From: Bacillus fungorum
GTDB taxonomy: Bacteria > Bacillota > Bacilli > Bacillales > Bacillaceae_G
Direction: 5' to 3'
NCBI RefSeq assembly: GCF_002746455.1
Contig: NZ_NWUW01000004.1
Coordinates: 248,001 to 312,000, forward strand
Length of the DNA: 64,000 bases
Part shown: one piece after another, positions 18,073 to 25,976 of the stretch
How the letters are laid out: each line of letters opens with the position of its first letter
How positions within the stretch are numbered: the first letter of the stretch is position 1
Translations under genes and position numbers: made by a program
Notes under the pieces: model-generated
What the model saw: only the letters and a program-made list of their open reading frames with translations
Told to the model about the DNA's origin: nothing
The model's database searches: none

Positions 18073-18088
18073 TTCTAAAAAATTAGAA
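18073..18088 (-). promoter_or_regulatory. Possible operator of the ArsR/MFS operon
   Basis: The inverted repeat TTCTAA-N4-TTAGAA lies just upstream of a minus-strand TACAAT -10-like box and about 40 nt before the regulator start. It is a plausible autoregulatory site. Confidence 0.5.
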
Positions 18089-18136
18089 CGTAAGAAAAAT
18101 AAATCGCCTTTTTCCTTTGAATTTCGACATAAATAA

Positions 18137-18163
18137 AAATAGCATGTACATAAACATGCTATT
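18137..18163 (-). terminator. Terminator after second MFS gene
   Basis: The 10-bp stem aatagcatgt / acatgctatt sits right after the stop codon and is followed on the minus strand by a T-rich tract. Confidence 0.7.
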
Positions 18164-19376
18164 AAGTAATAGTAGATTCTTCATTAAGTTTCCCGCGATA
18201 ATACAAGAACAGCCATATAAAACTAACAAAAATACAGCATATAGCTAATAGGCTACCAATAACTTGCGGAGAAAGAATTTCTAAAAGCCATCCTGTAAAA
18301 AACATGGATAACTGAATAAGAGATCCGTAAATGGAATAATGGAATGAAAAAACTTTACCAATCATATTTTCGTGCGTGTAAGTTTGAAGTAATGTCGTAT
18401 CAAGTGGAACGATGATTCCTCCTGCTATGCGCATACAGAGCAATGTAATGATACCGATAATAAGTTGATCGGATAAAATGAATGCGAGAAAGAAAATTCC
18501 TTGTAGTAAGTAGGCCCAACCAAATGCTTTTTTCATTTTTTCTTTATTATGGGATATATAAAGATTAACGAAAAGGCTTCCTATCATAAGCCCAGCCCCT
18601 TGAACCGTATATAAAATTCCGATATTCGTGTGAAAAATTTTTTCGGCATAGATCGTTAGAAGTAGCTGATAAGCGCCTCCAATAATCCCCCATGAAATGC
18701 CGACAAGAATTAATGTTAAAATGATTTTTGTTTGTAATATGTATGTATATCCATCTTTTATATCAGTCAAAAGTGCTTTTTTCTTATTAAAATTAATATG
18801 AGCAGGGATACTCATATTATAAATAAAATAGGCTGAAACAAAGTATGACAGGCTATTTACTAAAAAAGCGAACTCAATATGGAAAGACTGTGCAATTATC
18901 CCGCCTAAAGAAGCTCCCATAATAGACATAAAGCCATTCATTGTATTAGAAAGAGAGTTAGTAGTTACGAAATGATTTTGGTGTACGATATTTTTTAAAG
19001 TTGCTTGTTTAGCCGGCTCAAATAAACAAGAAAGTACAGATAAACATATATTAGAAATGAAAATAATTTCAATTTTATATAATGCAAATAAGTAAGTGAG
19101 GACGATCATGCCTCGTAAAATATCGGTGAAAATTAGAATCTTCTTTTTAGAAAAACGATCTACAACGCCGCCTATGAAAGGGCTAAGAAGAAGTTGGGGC
19201 AAACCTTTACTTATAAAAGTAAGTGCAATTATAAACGGAGATTCTGTAATACTATAGACGAATGTTAATAAAGCTACTGTATGAAACCAATCTCCAAGTA
19301 CACTTAATGTTTGTCCATAAAATAGTCTTTTGAAGTTTTTATTTGTTTTAAGTAGTGTAGAATAAGAAACTGACAT
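18162..19376 (-). CDS. MFS transporter (MFS_3 type)
   Basis: A 404-residue, 12-helix transporter. The YGQTLSVLGDWFHTVALLTFVY start and the PFIGGVVDRFSKKKILIFTDILRG loop after helix 2 are typical of this MFS group. It is intact, unlike the related gene at 16344-17564. It is co-transcribed with the VOC protein, whose stop lies 7 nt upstream of its start. The substrate is unknown; the gene pairing suggests export or resistance. Confidence 0.88.
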   Translation of the reverse strand: MSVSYSTLLKTNKNFKRLFYGQTLSVLGDWFHTVALLTFVYSITESPFIIALTFISKGLPQLLLSPFIGGVVDRFSKKKILIFTDILRGMIVLTYLFALYKIEIIFISNICLSVLSCLFEPAKQATLKNIVHQNHFVTTNSLSNTMNGFMSIMGASLGGIIAQSFHIEFAFLVNSLSYFVSAYFIYNMSIPAHINFNKKKALLTDIKDGYTYILQTKIILTLILVGISWGIIGGAYQLLLTIYAEKIFHTNIGILYTVQGAGLMIGSLFVNLYISHNKEKMKKAFGWAYLLQGIFFLAFILSDQLIIGIITLLCMRIAGGIIVPLDTTLLQTYTHENMIGKVFSFHYSIYGSLIQLSMFFTGWLLEILSPQVIGSLLAICCIFVSFIWLFLYYRGKLNEESTIT

Positions 19377-19383
19377 AAAAAGC

Positions 19384-19851
19384 TTAATCCTTATGTAATG
19401 ATGATGTTTGAACTTGTTTTTTCCACTCGCTTACATACACTTTTTCTTCTGTAGGAAGTCCAACAGGTAATTGTGCAATCAATTCTAAACTATTTCCATC
19501 AGGATCGTTAAAGTATACGGCTGCATGTGCTAATTCAGGAAAAACAATTGGTTCAATTGGTTCCATTCCAAAGTCTTTTCGTGCTGAAATTCCTTTTTGA
19601 TTTAGCCAATGAATCGCATTTTCTAAATCATGTAAGCTTACTTGAAAGGCGATGTGTCGTAAAGAGGGATGGTAATTCACTTTGTATTCTGTTCCTTCCC
19701 AAAGGCCGAGCCAACTTTCATTTTCTTTAATCCAAAAGAAGGCAATATCTTCGCCTCTTTTATATAATTTTAGTCCTAGCGATTCATAAAAAGATATTGA
19801 TACTTCTAAGTTACGGACAGGTAAATGTGCTTCGTAAAGACCTTTAATCAT
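19384..19851 (-). CDS. VOC family (glyoxalase/bleomycin-resistance fold) protein
   Basis: A 155-residue vicinal-oxygen-chelate protein with two beta-alpha-beta3 modules. The start LYEAHLPVRNLEVSISFYESLGLKLY and the second-module YFNDPDGNSLELIAQLP motif show likely metal ligands (His near the N-terminus, Glu in NSLELIA). It may act as a lyase/dioxygenase or a drug-binding protein. AGGAGGATTACA precedes the ATG. It is the first gene of a two-gene operon with the downstream MFS transporter. Confidence 0.87.
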   Translation of the reverse strand: MIKGLYEAHLPVRNLEVSISFYESLGLKLYKRGEDIAFFWIKENESWLGLWEGTEYKVNYHPSLRHIAFQVSLHDLENAIHWLNQKGISARKDFGMEPIEPIVFPELAHAAVYFNDPDGNSLELIAQLPVGLPTEEKVYVSEWKKQVQTSSLHKD

Positions 19852-19952
19852 TGTAATCCTCCTAAGTAAAAATGTTTCTTATTTCATAGTAAACATTTTT
19901 TTATTAGTTGAAATCACAAAAAAGAGGGACATAACTTCATACGAAAGTATGA

Positions 19953-19980
19953 AAAAACAGCTCAAATATGAGCTGTTTTC
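19953..19980 (-). terminator. Terminator after YjcZ gene
   Basis: An 11-bp perfect stem (aaaacagctca / tgagctgtttt, loop aata) is followed on the minus strand by T6. A smaller hairpin (cttcatac-gaaa-gtatgaa) sits beside it. Confidence 0.75.
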
Positions 19981-20017
19981 GTATAGTTTTTCGTTCATTT
20001 GTTAAGGATAGGATATA

Positions 20018-20137
20018 TTAGTATCCGTATCCGCCGCCACCCCAACAGCTACATCCGATGATGATTAGAAGGATGAATAGTACGATAAGCAAAGCAAATC
20101 CACCGCCGAAACCAGCGCAACTTCCACCATAGCTCAT
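20018..20137 (-). CDS. YjcZ family sporulation-type small membrane peptide
   Basis: A 39-residue peptide: a Gly-rich head with one Cys, one hydrophobic helix (ALLIVLFILLIII), then GCSCWGGGGYGY. This is the YjcZ/YhfM-like family of small spore-associated proteins. ATG 20137 with AGGAGG upstream is chosen; the open frame extends to 20242 but without a ribosome binding site. Low-complexity Gly and aromatic ends suggest a structural or envelope role. Confidence 0.88.
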   Translation of the reverse strand: MSYGGSCAGFGGGFALLIVLFILLIIIGCSCWGGGGYGY

Positions 20138-20430
20138 ATGTTTTCCTCCTTTTGAGTAAGTTAATCTATATAATTCATGGACTACTGTATACAATATGTT
20201 TTTTGTATGGAAAAGGAGCCAGTCTCTTTTGTAATTAGACAAATGCCTGTAGGGTCATTTTGATTGTATGTTTAGCTAGGAAGATGTGAAGAAATCGTTA
20301 CATATTTTGCGATTTGTTCATAAAAAAATATAAAAATTGTAAAAAAAACCATTTTTATATTTTTTTATGAGAGGATTTGTACTATAATTTTACAAGTAAT
20401 ATTATGGGAAAAGGGAGTTTTAGTAAAGAG

Positions 20431-20595
20431 ATGGAGATGGGAAAATTACACAATAAAATAGAACACAAAAAGAAAGAGCTAATTCAACTTGTTGCTAGAC
20501 ACGGATTGGATCACGATAAAGTTTTGTTATTTAGCCGAGATTTAGATATACTAATTAATAAGTTTATGAATGTAAAATATAAAGTACATAAATAA
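20431..20595 (+). CDS. Spo0E-like aspartyl-phosphate phosphatase
   Basis: A 54-residue two-helix protein with KIEHKKKELIQLVARHGLDHDKVLLFSRDLDILINKF, the Spo0E family pattern; the S-x-x-L-D signature appears as SRDLD. These proteins dephosphorylate Spo0A~P and delay sporulation. The start is not certain: ATG 20431 has AAGGGAG 13 nt upstream, a longish spacing, and the open frame extends to TTG 20377. It may share transcription with the Hfq-like gene 51 nt downstream. Confidence 0.86.
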   Translation: MEMGKLHNKIEHKKKELIQLVARHGLDHDKVLLFSRDLDILINKFMNVKYKVHK

Positions 20596-20646
20596 TTTAT
20601 AGTTTTTTATATTAAGATGTTTTATACAAGAAGGAGAGAATAGTAT

Positions 20647-20835
20647 TTGGAATATTTACAAGAAGAGCTATATAAACAAATAAAAGAAGAAAAAGGTATT
20701 GTTACAATTTTTTTAAAGAGTGGCGTTAGAATAGTAGGAGAAGTTGTTGCGATAGACAAATTTACCGTTTTAATGTTAGTTGATGGAAAACAACAACTTA
20801 TTTACAAGCAGGCTGTATCAACAATAGTGAAATAA
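20647..20835 (+). CDS. Hfq-like RNA-binding protein (paralogue)
   Basis: A 62-residue Sm-fold protein. Sm1 (VTIFLKSGVRIVGEVVAIDKFTVLML, about 19-44) and Sm2 (QQLIYKQAVSTIV) match Hfq. Usual Gram-positive Hfq carries YKHA in Sm2; here it is YKQA, and the LNG loop is KSG, so RNA specificity may differ. The TTG start at 20647 has AGAAGGAGAG upstream. The B. cereus group is known to have more than one hfq; this is not the miaA-linked copy. Confidence 0.88.
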   Translation: MEYLQEELYKQIKEEKGIVTIFLKSGVRIVGEVVAIDKFTVLMLVDGKQQLIYKQAVSTIVK

Positions 20836-20860
20836 GACACTCAATATGAGTGTCTTATTT
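20831..20860. terminator. Bidirectional terminator hfq-like / HD gene
   Basis: A 13-bp perfect stem (aataagacactca / tgagtgtcttatt) with a 3-nt loop. It overlaps the stop codon of the Hfq-like gene and abuts that of the convergent gene. Confidence 0.8.
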
Positions 20861-21465
20861 CATTGTCTTTTGCAGGCTTCAACGTCAATGCCGGCAGCTA
20901 GTAATTTCTTTTCTCCATCTTGCTCGATGAGTTTTTGTAATTTAGATAGGAAAGAATCAAAGTTTGTATGCTTTGCTACTTGGAATGTCATTTTATGCTC
21001 AATCGGTAGCCACGTATCAATATTAGCTTCGTTATGCTGAATTTTTACCTCAAGTTTATCAAGTGCGTTAGCAACTTTTGCTTCGTACGTTTCTTTCGCT
21101 TCAAACTCCATCCATAAATCATATAATTCCTCACCGAGAGAACCTTTTAATGTGCGTTTAATATTTAAAATGGCTTCTTGCTCATTTATTTGTTTTTGTA
21201 ATTGTAATTCATGACTATTCATTGTATCAAAAGCAGGAATATCACCAGCTTCTGCCTCGACTAGATCGTGAATAATAACCATTTTAAGTAATTTTTCAAT
21301 ATTTACTTTTTGATCTAAATAAGGCTCAACTAAAATGGCCATTAGAGACATGCGCCACGTATGTTCAGCAACGCTTTCTTGACGTCCGTTAGAAAGCCAA
21401 CTATGTCGCATTTCATATTTTAGTTTTTCTGCCAGTGCAATGACTTGTAAAATGTTATGTTCCAT
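20860..21465 (-). CDS. HD-domain hydrolase (YfbR/5'-nucleotidase-like)
   Basis: A 201-residue HD phosphohydrolase. Metal ligands are visible: H35 in SVAEHTWRM, H66-D67 in VIIHDLVEAEAGD, and D136 in NALDKLEVKIQHN. The pattern resembles YfbR-type deoxynucleoside monophosphatases, but the substrate is not proven. ATG 21465 has GAGGATCACG upstream and replaces a start at 21480 that lies within that site. It is divergent from the motility cluster. Confidence 0.87.
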   Translation of the reverse strand: MEHNILQVIALAEKLKYEMRHSWLSNGRQESVAEHTWRMSLMAILVEPYLDQKVNIEKLLKMVIIHDLVEAEAGDIPAFDTMNSHELQLQKQINEQEAILNIKRTLKGSLGEELYDLWMEFEAKETYEAKVANALDKLEVKIQHNEANIDTWLPIEHKMTFQVAKHTNFDSFLSKLQKLIEQDGEKKLLAAGIDVEACKRQ

Positions 21466-21480
21466 CGTGATCCTCCTCAT

Positions 21481-21510
21481 ATTTCCATACTATAATTCTA
21501 ATATGGAAAT
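21481..21510. repeat. Inverted repeat between HD gene and motA promoter
   Basis: 9-bp arms (atttccata 21481-21489 and tatggaaat 21502-21510) with a 12-nt centre lie in the short divergent intergenic region. It looks like an operator. Confidence 0.5.
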
Positions 21511-21535
21511 GAAATGTGTCAATTTTATGAGTATA

Positions 21536-21564
21536 TTGCGATAAATAGATGATAAGGGTATAAT
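21536..21564 (+). promoter_or_regulatory. SigA-type promoter upstream of the motility cluster
   Basis: TTGCGA (21536-21541), a 17-nt spacer and TATAAT (21559-21564) lie 74 nt before the first stator gene. A vegetative rather than SigD-type promoter fits the B. cereus group. Confidence 0.7.
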
Positions 21565-21637
21565 ACATATTATATGTGAAAACGCATTATTAAAATGAAA
21601 AAATGTTTTATAAAAATGAAAAGGGAAGGGCAGGAAT

Positions 21638-22471
21638 ATGGGAGACGAAAATCAAGTGTTTGCTAGACCAGAAAGAAAAAAAAGGAAGTTTGATATTTCT
21701 AGCCCAGTGGGCATAATAGTAGGTTTCGCCATTGTAACAGCAGCGATTATGCTTGGAGGCGGCGGAATAAAAGCTTTTAAAAACTTTTTAGATGTCTCAT
21801 CTATTTTAATTGTTATAGGGGGAACAACTGCGACAATTGTTGTGGCATATCGATTTGGAGAAATAAAAAAATATACGAAAAGTATTTTCACTGTTTTACA
21901 TAGAAAAGAAGAAGATTTAGAACAGTTAACGGATTTGTTTGTTGATTTTTCGAAAAAGTCTAAAAAACATGGTTTGCTTTCTTTAGAAGCGGATGGAGAG
22001 CAAGTAGACAATCCTTTTATTCAAAAAGGAATTCGGTTAATGTTAAGCGGTTATGATGAAGATGAATTAAAAGAAGTGTTAATGAAAGATATTGAAACAG
22101 AAGTGTATGAGTTAAGAAAAGGAGCAACATTATTAGATAAAATTGGTGATTTCGCTCCAGCTTGGGGAATGATAGGAACTTTAATTGGGCTTATCATTAT
22201 GCTTCAAAACTTACAAGACACATCGCAAATTGGTACAGGAATGGCAGTTGCGATGTTAACGACATTGTATGGATCAGTACTTGCAAATATGATTGCAATC
22301 CCTCTTGCTGAAAAAGTGTATCGTGGTATTGAGGATTTATATACAGAGAAGAAGTTTGTAATTGAAGCGATTTCAGAATTATATCGCGGTCAAATTCCTT
22401 CTAAATTAAAGTTGAAACTTGATACATATGTATACGAAACAAAGATAAAAAAAGTAAAACGAGCAGCCTAA
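21638..22471 (+). CDS. Flagellar stator subunit MotA/MotP
   Basis: A 277-residue MotA-family protein with four hydrophobic segments: two N-terminal (about 23-44, 50-70) and two after a long cytoplasmic loop, including DFAPAWGMIGTLIGLIIML and MAVAMLTTLYGSVLANM. KHGLLSLE in the loop is closer to B. subtilis MotP (Na+-type) than MotA. With the next gene it forms the ion-conducting stator. AAGGGAAGGG precedes the ATG. Ion specificity cannot be settled from sequence reading. Confidence 0.92.
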   Translation: MGDENQVFARPERKKRKFDISSPVGIIVGFAIVTAAIMLGGGGIKAFKNFLDVSSILIVIGGTTATIVVAYRFGEIKKYTKSIFTVLHRKEEDLEQLTDLFVDFSKKSKKHGLLSLEADGEQVDNPFIQKGIRLMLSGYDEDELKEVLMKDIETEVYELRKGATLLDKIGDFAPAWGMIGTLIGLIIMLQNLQDTSQIGTGMAVAMLTTLYGSVLANMIAIPLAEKVYRGIEDLYTEKKFVIEAISELYRGQIPSKLKLKLDTYVYETKIKKVKRAA

Positions 22472-22487
22472 TATTGCAAGGAGTGGT

Positions 22488-23171
22488 ATGGTGATGATAA
22501 AACGACCGCAAAAAGGATCTCCTCGTTGGATGACGACTTTTACAGATTTAACGATGTTATTATTAACTTTCTTTGTATTACTAGTTGCTACATCAAAGCA
22601 GGATGCAGTAAAATTGTCAAAGATGCTTGAAAAGTTTAGTGACGTGGAGCAAGTAGATGCAAAAGTAATGGAAAATACAATACCAGATATTTCACATGAA
22701 AAAAATGATGAAAAAATGATCTCGAAAAAAAGAATGGATGAATTATATAAAAAGTTAAAAGCATATGTAGATAATAACGGTATTAGTCAAGTGAATGTAT
22801 ATCGGGAGGACACAGGGGTAAGTGTCGTTATAGTAGATAATTTAATATTCGATACGGGTGATGCGAATGTTAAACCGGAGGCGAAAGAGATAATAAGTCA
22901 ATTAGTTGGATTTTTCCAATCAGTACCAAATCCGATTGTTGTTGAAGGGCATACAGATAGTAGACCGATTCATAATGACAAATTCCCTTCTAATTGGGAG
23001 TTGTCTTCAGCAAGAGCAGCAAATATGATTCACCACTTAATCGAAGTGTATAATGTGGATGATAAAAGGCTAGCTGCGGTAGGATATGCAGACACAAAGC
23101 CAGTTGTACCAAATGATTCACCGCAAAATTGGGAGAAAAATCGTCGCGTTGTAATATATATTAAAGAATAA
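22488..23171 (+). CDS. Flagellar stator subunit MotB/MotS
   Basis: A 227-residue protein. A single N-terminal helix contains the conserved proton/Na+-binding Asp (FTDLTMLLLTFFVLL, about 19-33), followed by a linker and an OmpA/MotB peptidoglycan-binding domain (VVEGHTDSRPI ... PSNWELSSARAANMI ... AVGYADTKPV). It anchors the stator to the wall. The start could be ATG 22488, GTG 22491 or ATG 22494; AAGGAG ends at 22483. It is 16 nt after the MotA-type gene. Confidence 0.92.
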   Translation: MVMIKRPQKGSPRWMTTFTDLTMLLLTFFVLLVATSKQDAVKLSKMLEKFSDVEQVDAKVMENTIPDISHEKNDEKMISKKRMDELYKKLKAYVDNNGISQVNVYREDTGVSVVIVDNLIFDTGDANVKPEAKEIISQLVGFFQSVPNPIVVEGHTDSRPIHNDKFPSNWELSSARAANMIHHLIEVYNVDDKRLAAVGYADTKPVVPNDSPQNWEKNRRVVIYIKE

Positions 23172-23208
23172 TATTTTTATTATTTTATTAATAAAATAAT
23201 AAAAATAT
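23171..23208. repeat. 38-nt perfect AT palindrome after motB
   Basis: 19-bp perfect arms, entirely A/T, begin at the last base of the motB stop codon and have no loop. It may act as a weak terminator or mRNA end, or as a cruciform or protein-binding site before cheY. Confidence 0.85.
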
Positions 23209-23322
23209 AGAAATTCTTTAAAAAAAATGTTAAATTTTCTTGTTTTATTTTGTATAATGGGTGAGAATGAAAAGCTTAAATATTAAGATATGCTTATACA
23301 TAGAAGGAGAGAATTGAAAAGA

Positions 23323-23691
23323 ATGGCACATAAAATTTTAGTTGTAGATGATGCAATGTTTATGAGAACAATGATTAAAAACTTATTGAAAAGCAGTACT
23401 GAATTTGAAATTATCGGTGAAGCAGAAAATGGAGTAGAGGCAATTCAAAAGTATAAAGAGCTTCAGCCGGATATTGTAACACTAGATATTACAATGCCAG
23501 AAATGGACGGACTTGAAGCATTAAAAGAAATTATTAAAATTGATTCAAGTGCAAAAGTTGTTATTTGTTCTGCAATGGGACAACAGGGTATGGTACTAGA
23601 TGCAATTAAAGGCGGGGCAAAAGACTTTATTGTAAAGCCATTTCAAGCGGATCGTGTTATCGAAGCTTTAACAAAGGTAGCAAACAGCTAA
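23323..23691 (+). CDS. cheY: Chemotaxis response regulator CheY
   Basis: A 122-residue single REC domain: acidic pair D9-D10 in LVVDDAM, phospho-acceptor D55 in VTLDITMPEMDG, Ser/Thr switch in VICSAMG and Lys in FIVKPF. CheY~P binds the switch (FliM/FliY) to set rotation. ATG 23323 gives the canonical start, but GGAG ends 13 nt before it; TTG 23314 is an in-frame alternative with 4-nt spacing. A TATAAT at 23253-23258 may start transcription. Confidence 0.93.
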   Translation: MAHKILVVDDAMFMRTMIKNLLKSSTEFEIIGEAENGVEAIQKYKELQPDIVTLDITMPEMDGLEALKEIIKIDSSAKVVICSAMGQQGMVLDAIKGGAKDFIVKPFQADRVIEALTKVANS

Positions 23692-23697
23692 TATAGA

Positions 23698-23765
23698 AGG
23701 GGTGCCACAAGGAATCGAACAATGATAGTGTATAGAAATGTGGTACCTCTTTTTCTATTGTTTTT
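23698..23765 (+). terminator. Terminator between cheY and cheA
   Basis: A 12-bp stem with two G-T wobbles (23698-23709 with 23739-23750), a long loop of about 29 nt and a following T-rich tract. It may attenuate rather than stop transcription into cheA. Confidence 0.6.
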
Positions 23766-23823
23766 AAAACAGTAAATTGTTATACATAAATGAAATGTTT
23801 GTGGAGACAGGTAGGGGATTAAA

Positions 23824-25800
23824 ATGCAAACAGATCTATTGAATATATTTTTTGAAGAGGCAGAAGAGCATTTACAATCATTAAATGAAAATGTACTAAA
23901 TTTAGAACAGAATCCTGAAGATATGGAAGTTGTAGGAGAAATATTCAGGTCAGCCCATACATTTAAAGGTATGTCTGCAAGTATGGAATTTGCAGAGATG
24001 GCCGATTTAACACATAAGATGGAGAATGTTCTTGATGAAATTCGTCATGGAAACATAGTAGTAAATGCGGATATTATAGATGTTGTTTTTGAATGTATTG
24101 ACAATTTGGAGAAAATGGTTGCAGATGTGCAACAGGGTGGTATGGGAAACATAGATGTTACCGCTACAAAACAAAAACTAGAAGTATTATTAAATGGTGA
24201 TGTAGCAGGTGCCACGGAAAATCAAACTCAAGTTGAATTAGAGAGCGATGAAACAGTTTCTCATGAAATTCGTGTTACTGTAGAGCAGCAAGCAATCTTA
24301 AAAGCAGTACGAGCAATTATGTGTGTTGAGGCATTGCAAAATTTAGGGAACATAGAAAAAACAATTCCAAGTATTGAAGAAATTGAGGCGGATGCCTTTG
24401 GATTTGAATTTATAGTTTATATAAATTCAGATCGAAGTGAGGAAGAACTAAAACAAGCTGCACTTCATGTTTCTGAAATTGAGAAAGTAGAAGTAAAGCG
24501 GATTGAAAAAGAAAAAGCAGTTATCGAAGAGAAGGAGGAAGTTTTTCAGCCGGTAAGTAAGCAAACAGCAACTTCTTCTCAGCCAGCTGGTCAAGGGGCA
24601 CCCCAAAAAGGAAATGCAAAAGGTAAAAATACAAAAGTAGAAAATCGTTCTATTCGTGTCCAATTAGAAAAAATTGAGCGATTGATGAATATGTTTGAGG
24701 AAAGCGTAATTGAACGTGGGCGTATTGATGAGTTGGCGGAAACGATTCAAAATAAAGAATTGATTGAACATTTAAATCGATTAGGGGATATTTCCAAAGA
24801 TATTCAAAATGTATTATTAAATATGCGGATGGTACCGATTGAAACGGTCTTTAATCGCTTCCCACGTATGGTACGCATGCTTGCGAAAGACTTAGGGAAA
24901 AAAATTGATTTACAAATTACAGGTGAAGATACTGAAGTTGATAAAATCGTTATCGATGAAATTGGAGATCCGCTTGTTCATTTAATTCGTAACGCAATTG
25001 ATCATGGCGTTGAAACAGTTGAAAAACGTCGTGATGCTGGAAAAAATGAAACAGGTACGATTAAATTAGAAGCGTTCCATAGTGGTAATCATGTTGTCAT
25101 TCAAATTACTGATGATGGAAATGGTATCCATAAAGGTAAAGTGTTGGAAAAAGCAATCAAAAATGGTGTTGTAACGGAAGTAGAGGCCAATAAATTAACA
25201 GATCGTGAAGTGTTTGATCTTATTTTCCAACCTGGTTTCAGTACAGCTGAAGTTGTTTCAGATCTTTCAGGACGTGGCGTTGGATTAGATGTTGTAAAAC
25301 ATACGATTCATAGCTTAGGTGGGCATTTAATTATTGATTCCGAAGAAGGAAAGGGTAGTACGTTCCGTATTGAGCTGCCCTTAACACTTTCTATTATTCA
25401 ATCTATGCTTGTTCAAACGAATGAAACGCGCTATGCCTTGCCTCTGGGTAACATTGTTGAAGCGATTCGAATTAAGAAAGAAGATATACAATCATTACAA
25501 GGTAAAGATGTTCTTAATTATCGAGATCAAATTATTGAAGTGAAACATTTAAGCGTTGTTTTTGGTGAAAAAACAGCAGATGAGGCGTTTGAATCATATG
25601 ATAGCCAAATGGTTCCTATGTTAATCGTTCGAAATACACATCGAAGTTATGGACTTATCGTGAACACAATTATCGGTCAAAGAGAAATTGTCTTAAAATC
25701 ATTAGGTGACTTCTTTGCAGAGAGTGCAAATCATTTCTCTGGTGCGACAATTCTTGGTGACGGACGGGTAGTCCTTATTTTAAACCCAGAAGGTTTATAA
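23824..25800 (+). CDS. cheA: Chemotaxis histidine kinase CheA
   Basis: 658 residues. An HPt domain with phospho-accepting H45 (FRSAHTFKGMSAS) is followed by a CheY-binding-like region (about 145-230), a flexible linker (SKQTATSSQPAGQG...), a dimerisation domain (RVQLEKIERLMNMFEESVIERGR), an HATPase domain (HLIRNAIDHGVE, DDGNGI, GRGVGLDVVK, GKGSTFRIELPLT) and a C-terminal CheW-like domain. It phosphorylates CheY in response to receptors. No separate CheW gene is seen in the window; CheV at 47377 may provide coupling. AGGTAGGGG precedes the ATG. Confidence 0.95.
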   Translation: MQTDLLNIFFEEAEEHLQSLNENVLNLEQNPEDMEVVGEIFRSAHTFKGMSASMEFAEMADLTHKMENVLDEIRHGNIVVNADIIDVVFECIDNLEKMVADVQQGGMGNIDVTATKQKLEVLLNGDVAGATENQTQVELESDETVSHEIRVTVEQQAILKAVRAIMCVEALQNLGNIEKTIPSIEEIEADAFGFEFIVYINSDRSEEELKQAALHVSEIEKVEVKRIEKEKAVIEEKEEVFQPVSKQTATSSQPAGQGAPQKGNAKGKNTKVENRSIRVQLEKIERLMNMFEESVIERGRIDELAETIQNKELIEHLNRLGDISKDIQNVLLNMRMVPIETVFNRFPRMVRMLAKDLGKKIDLQITGEDTEVDKIVIDEIGDPLVHLIRNAIDHGVETVEKRRDAGKNETGTIKLEAFHSGNHVVIQITDDGNGIHKGKVLEKAIKNGVVTEVEANKLTDREVFDLIFQPGFSTAEVVSDLSGRGVGLDVVKHTIHSLGGHLIIDSEEGKGSTFRIELPLTLSIIQSMLVQTNETRYALPLGNIVEAIRIKKEDIQSLQGKDVLNYRDQIIEVKHLSVVFGEKTADEAFESYDSQMVPMLIVRNTHRSYGLIVNTIIGQREIVLKSLGDFFAESANHFSGATILGDGRVVLILNPEGL

Positions 25801-25808
25801 TATGAATG

Positions 25809-25841
25809 AAACTCCCCAGTGTATATAATTGGGGAGTTTTT
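25809..25841 (+). terminator. Terminator after cheA
   Basis: A 9-bp stem (aactcccca / tggggagtt) is followed by T5. Confidence 0.8.
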
Positions 25842-25976
25842 GGTTGGTTGAATAATAAAGTATATATTTATTTATATATGTTCACAAATTATATTATAAG
25901 TTTGTTAAAATATAACGAGTGTAATAGATAGTGTATATTATTTTTATGAAAAAATAGAAATGAGGAGGCGGGGAAA

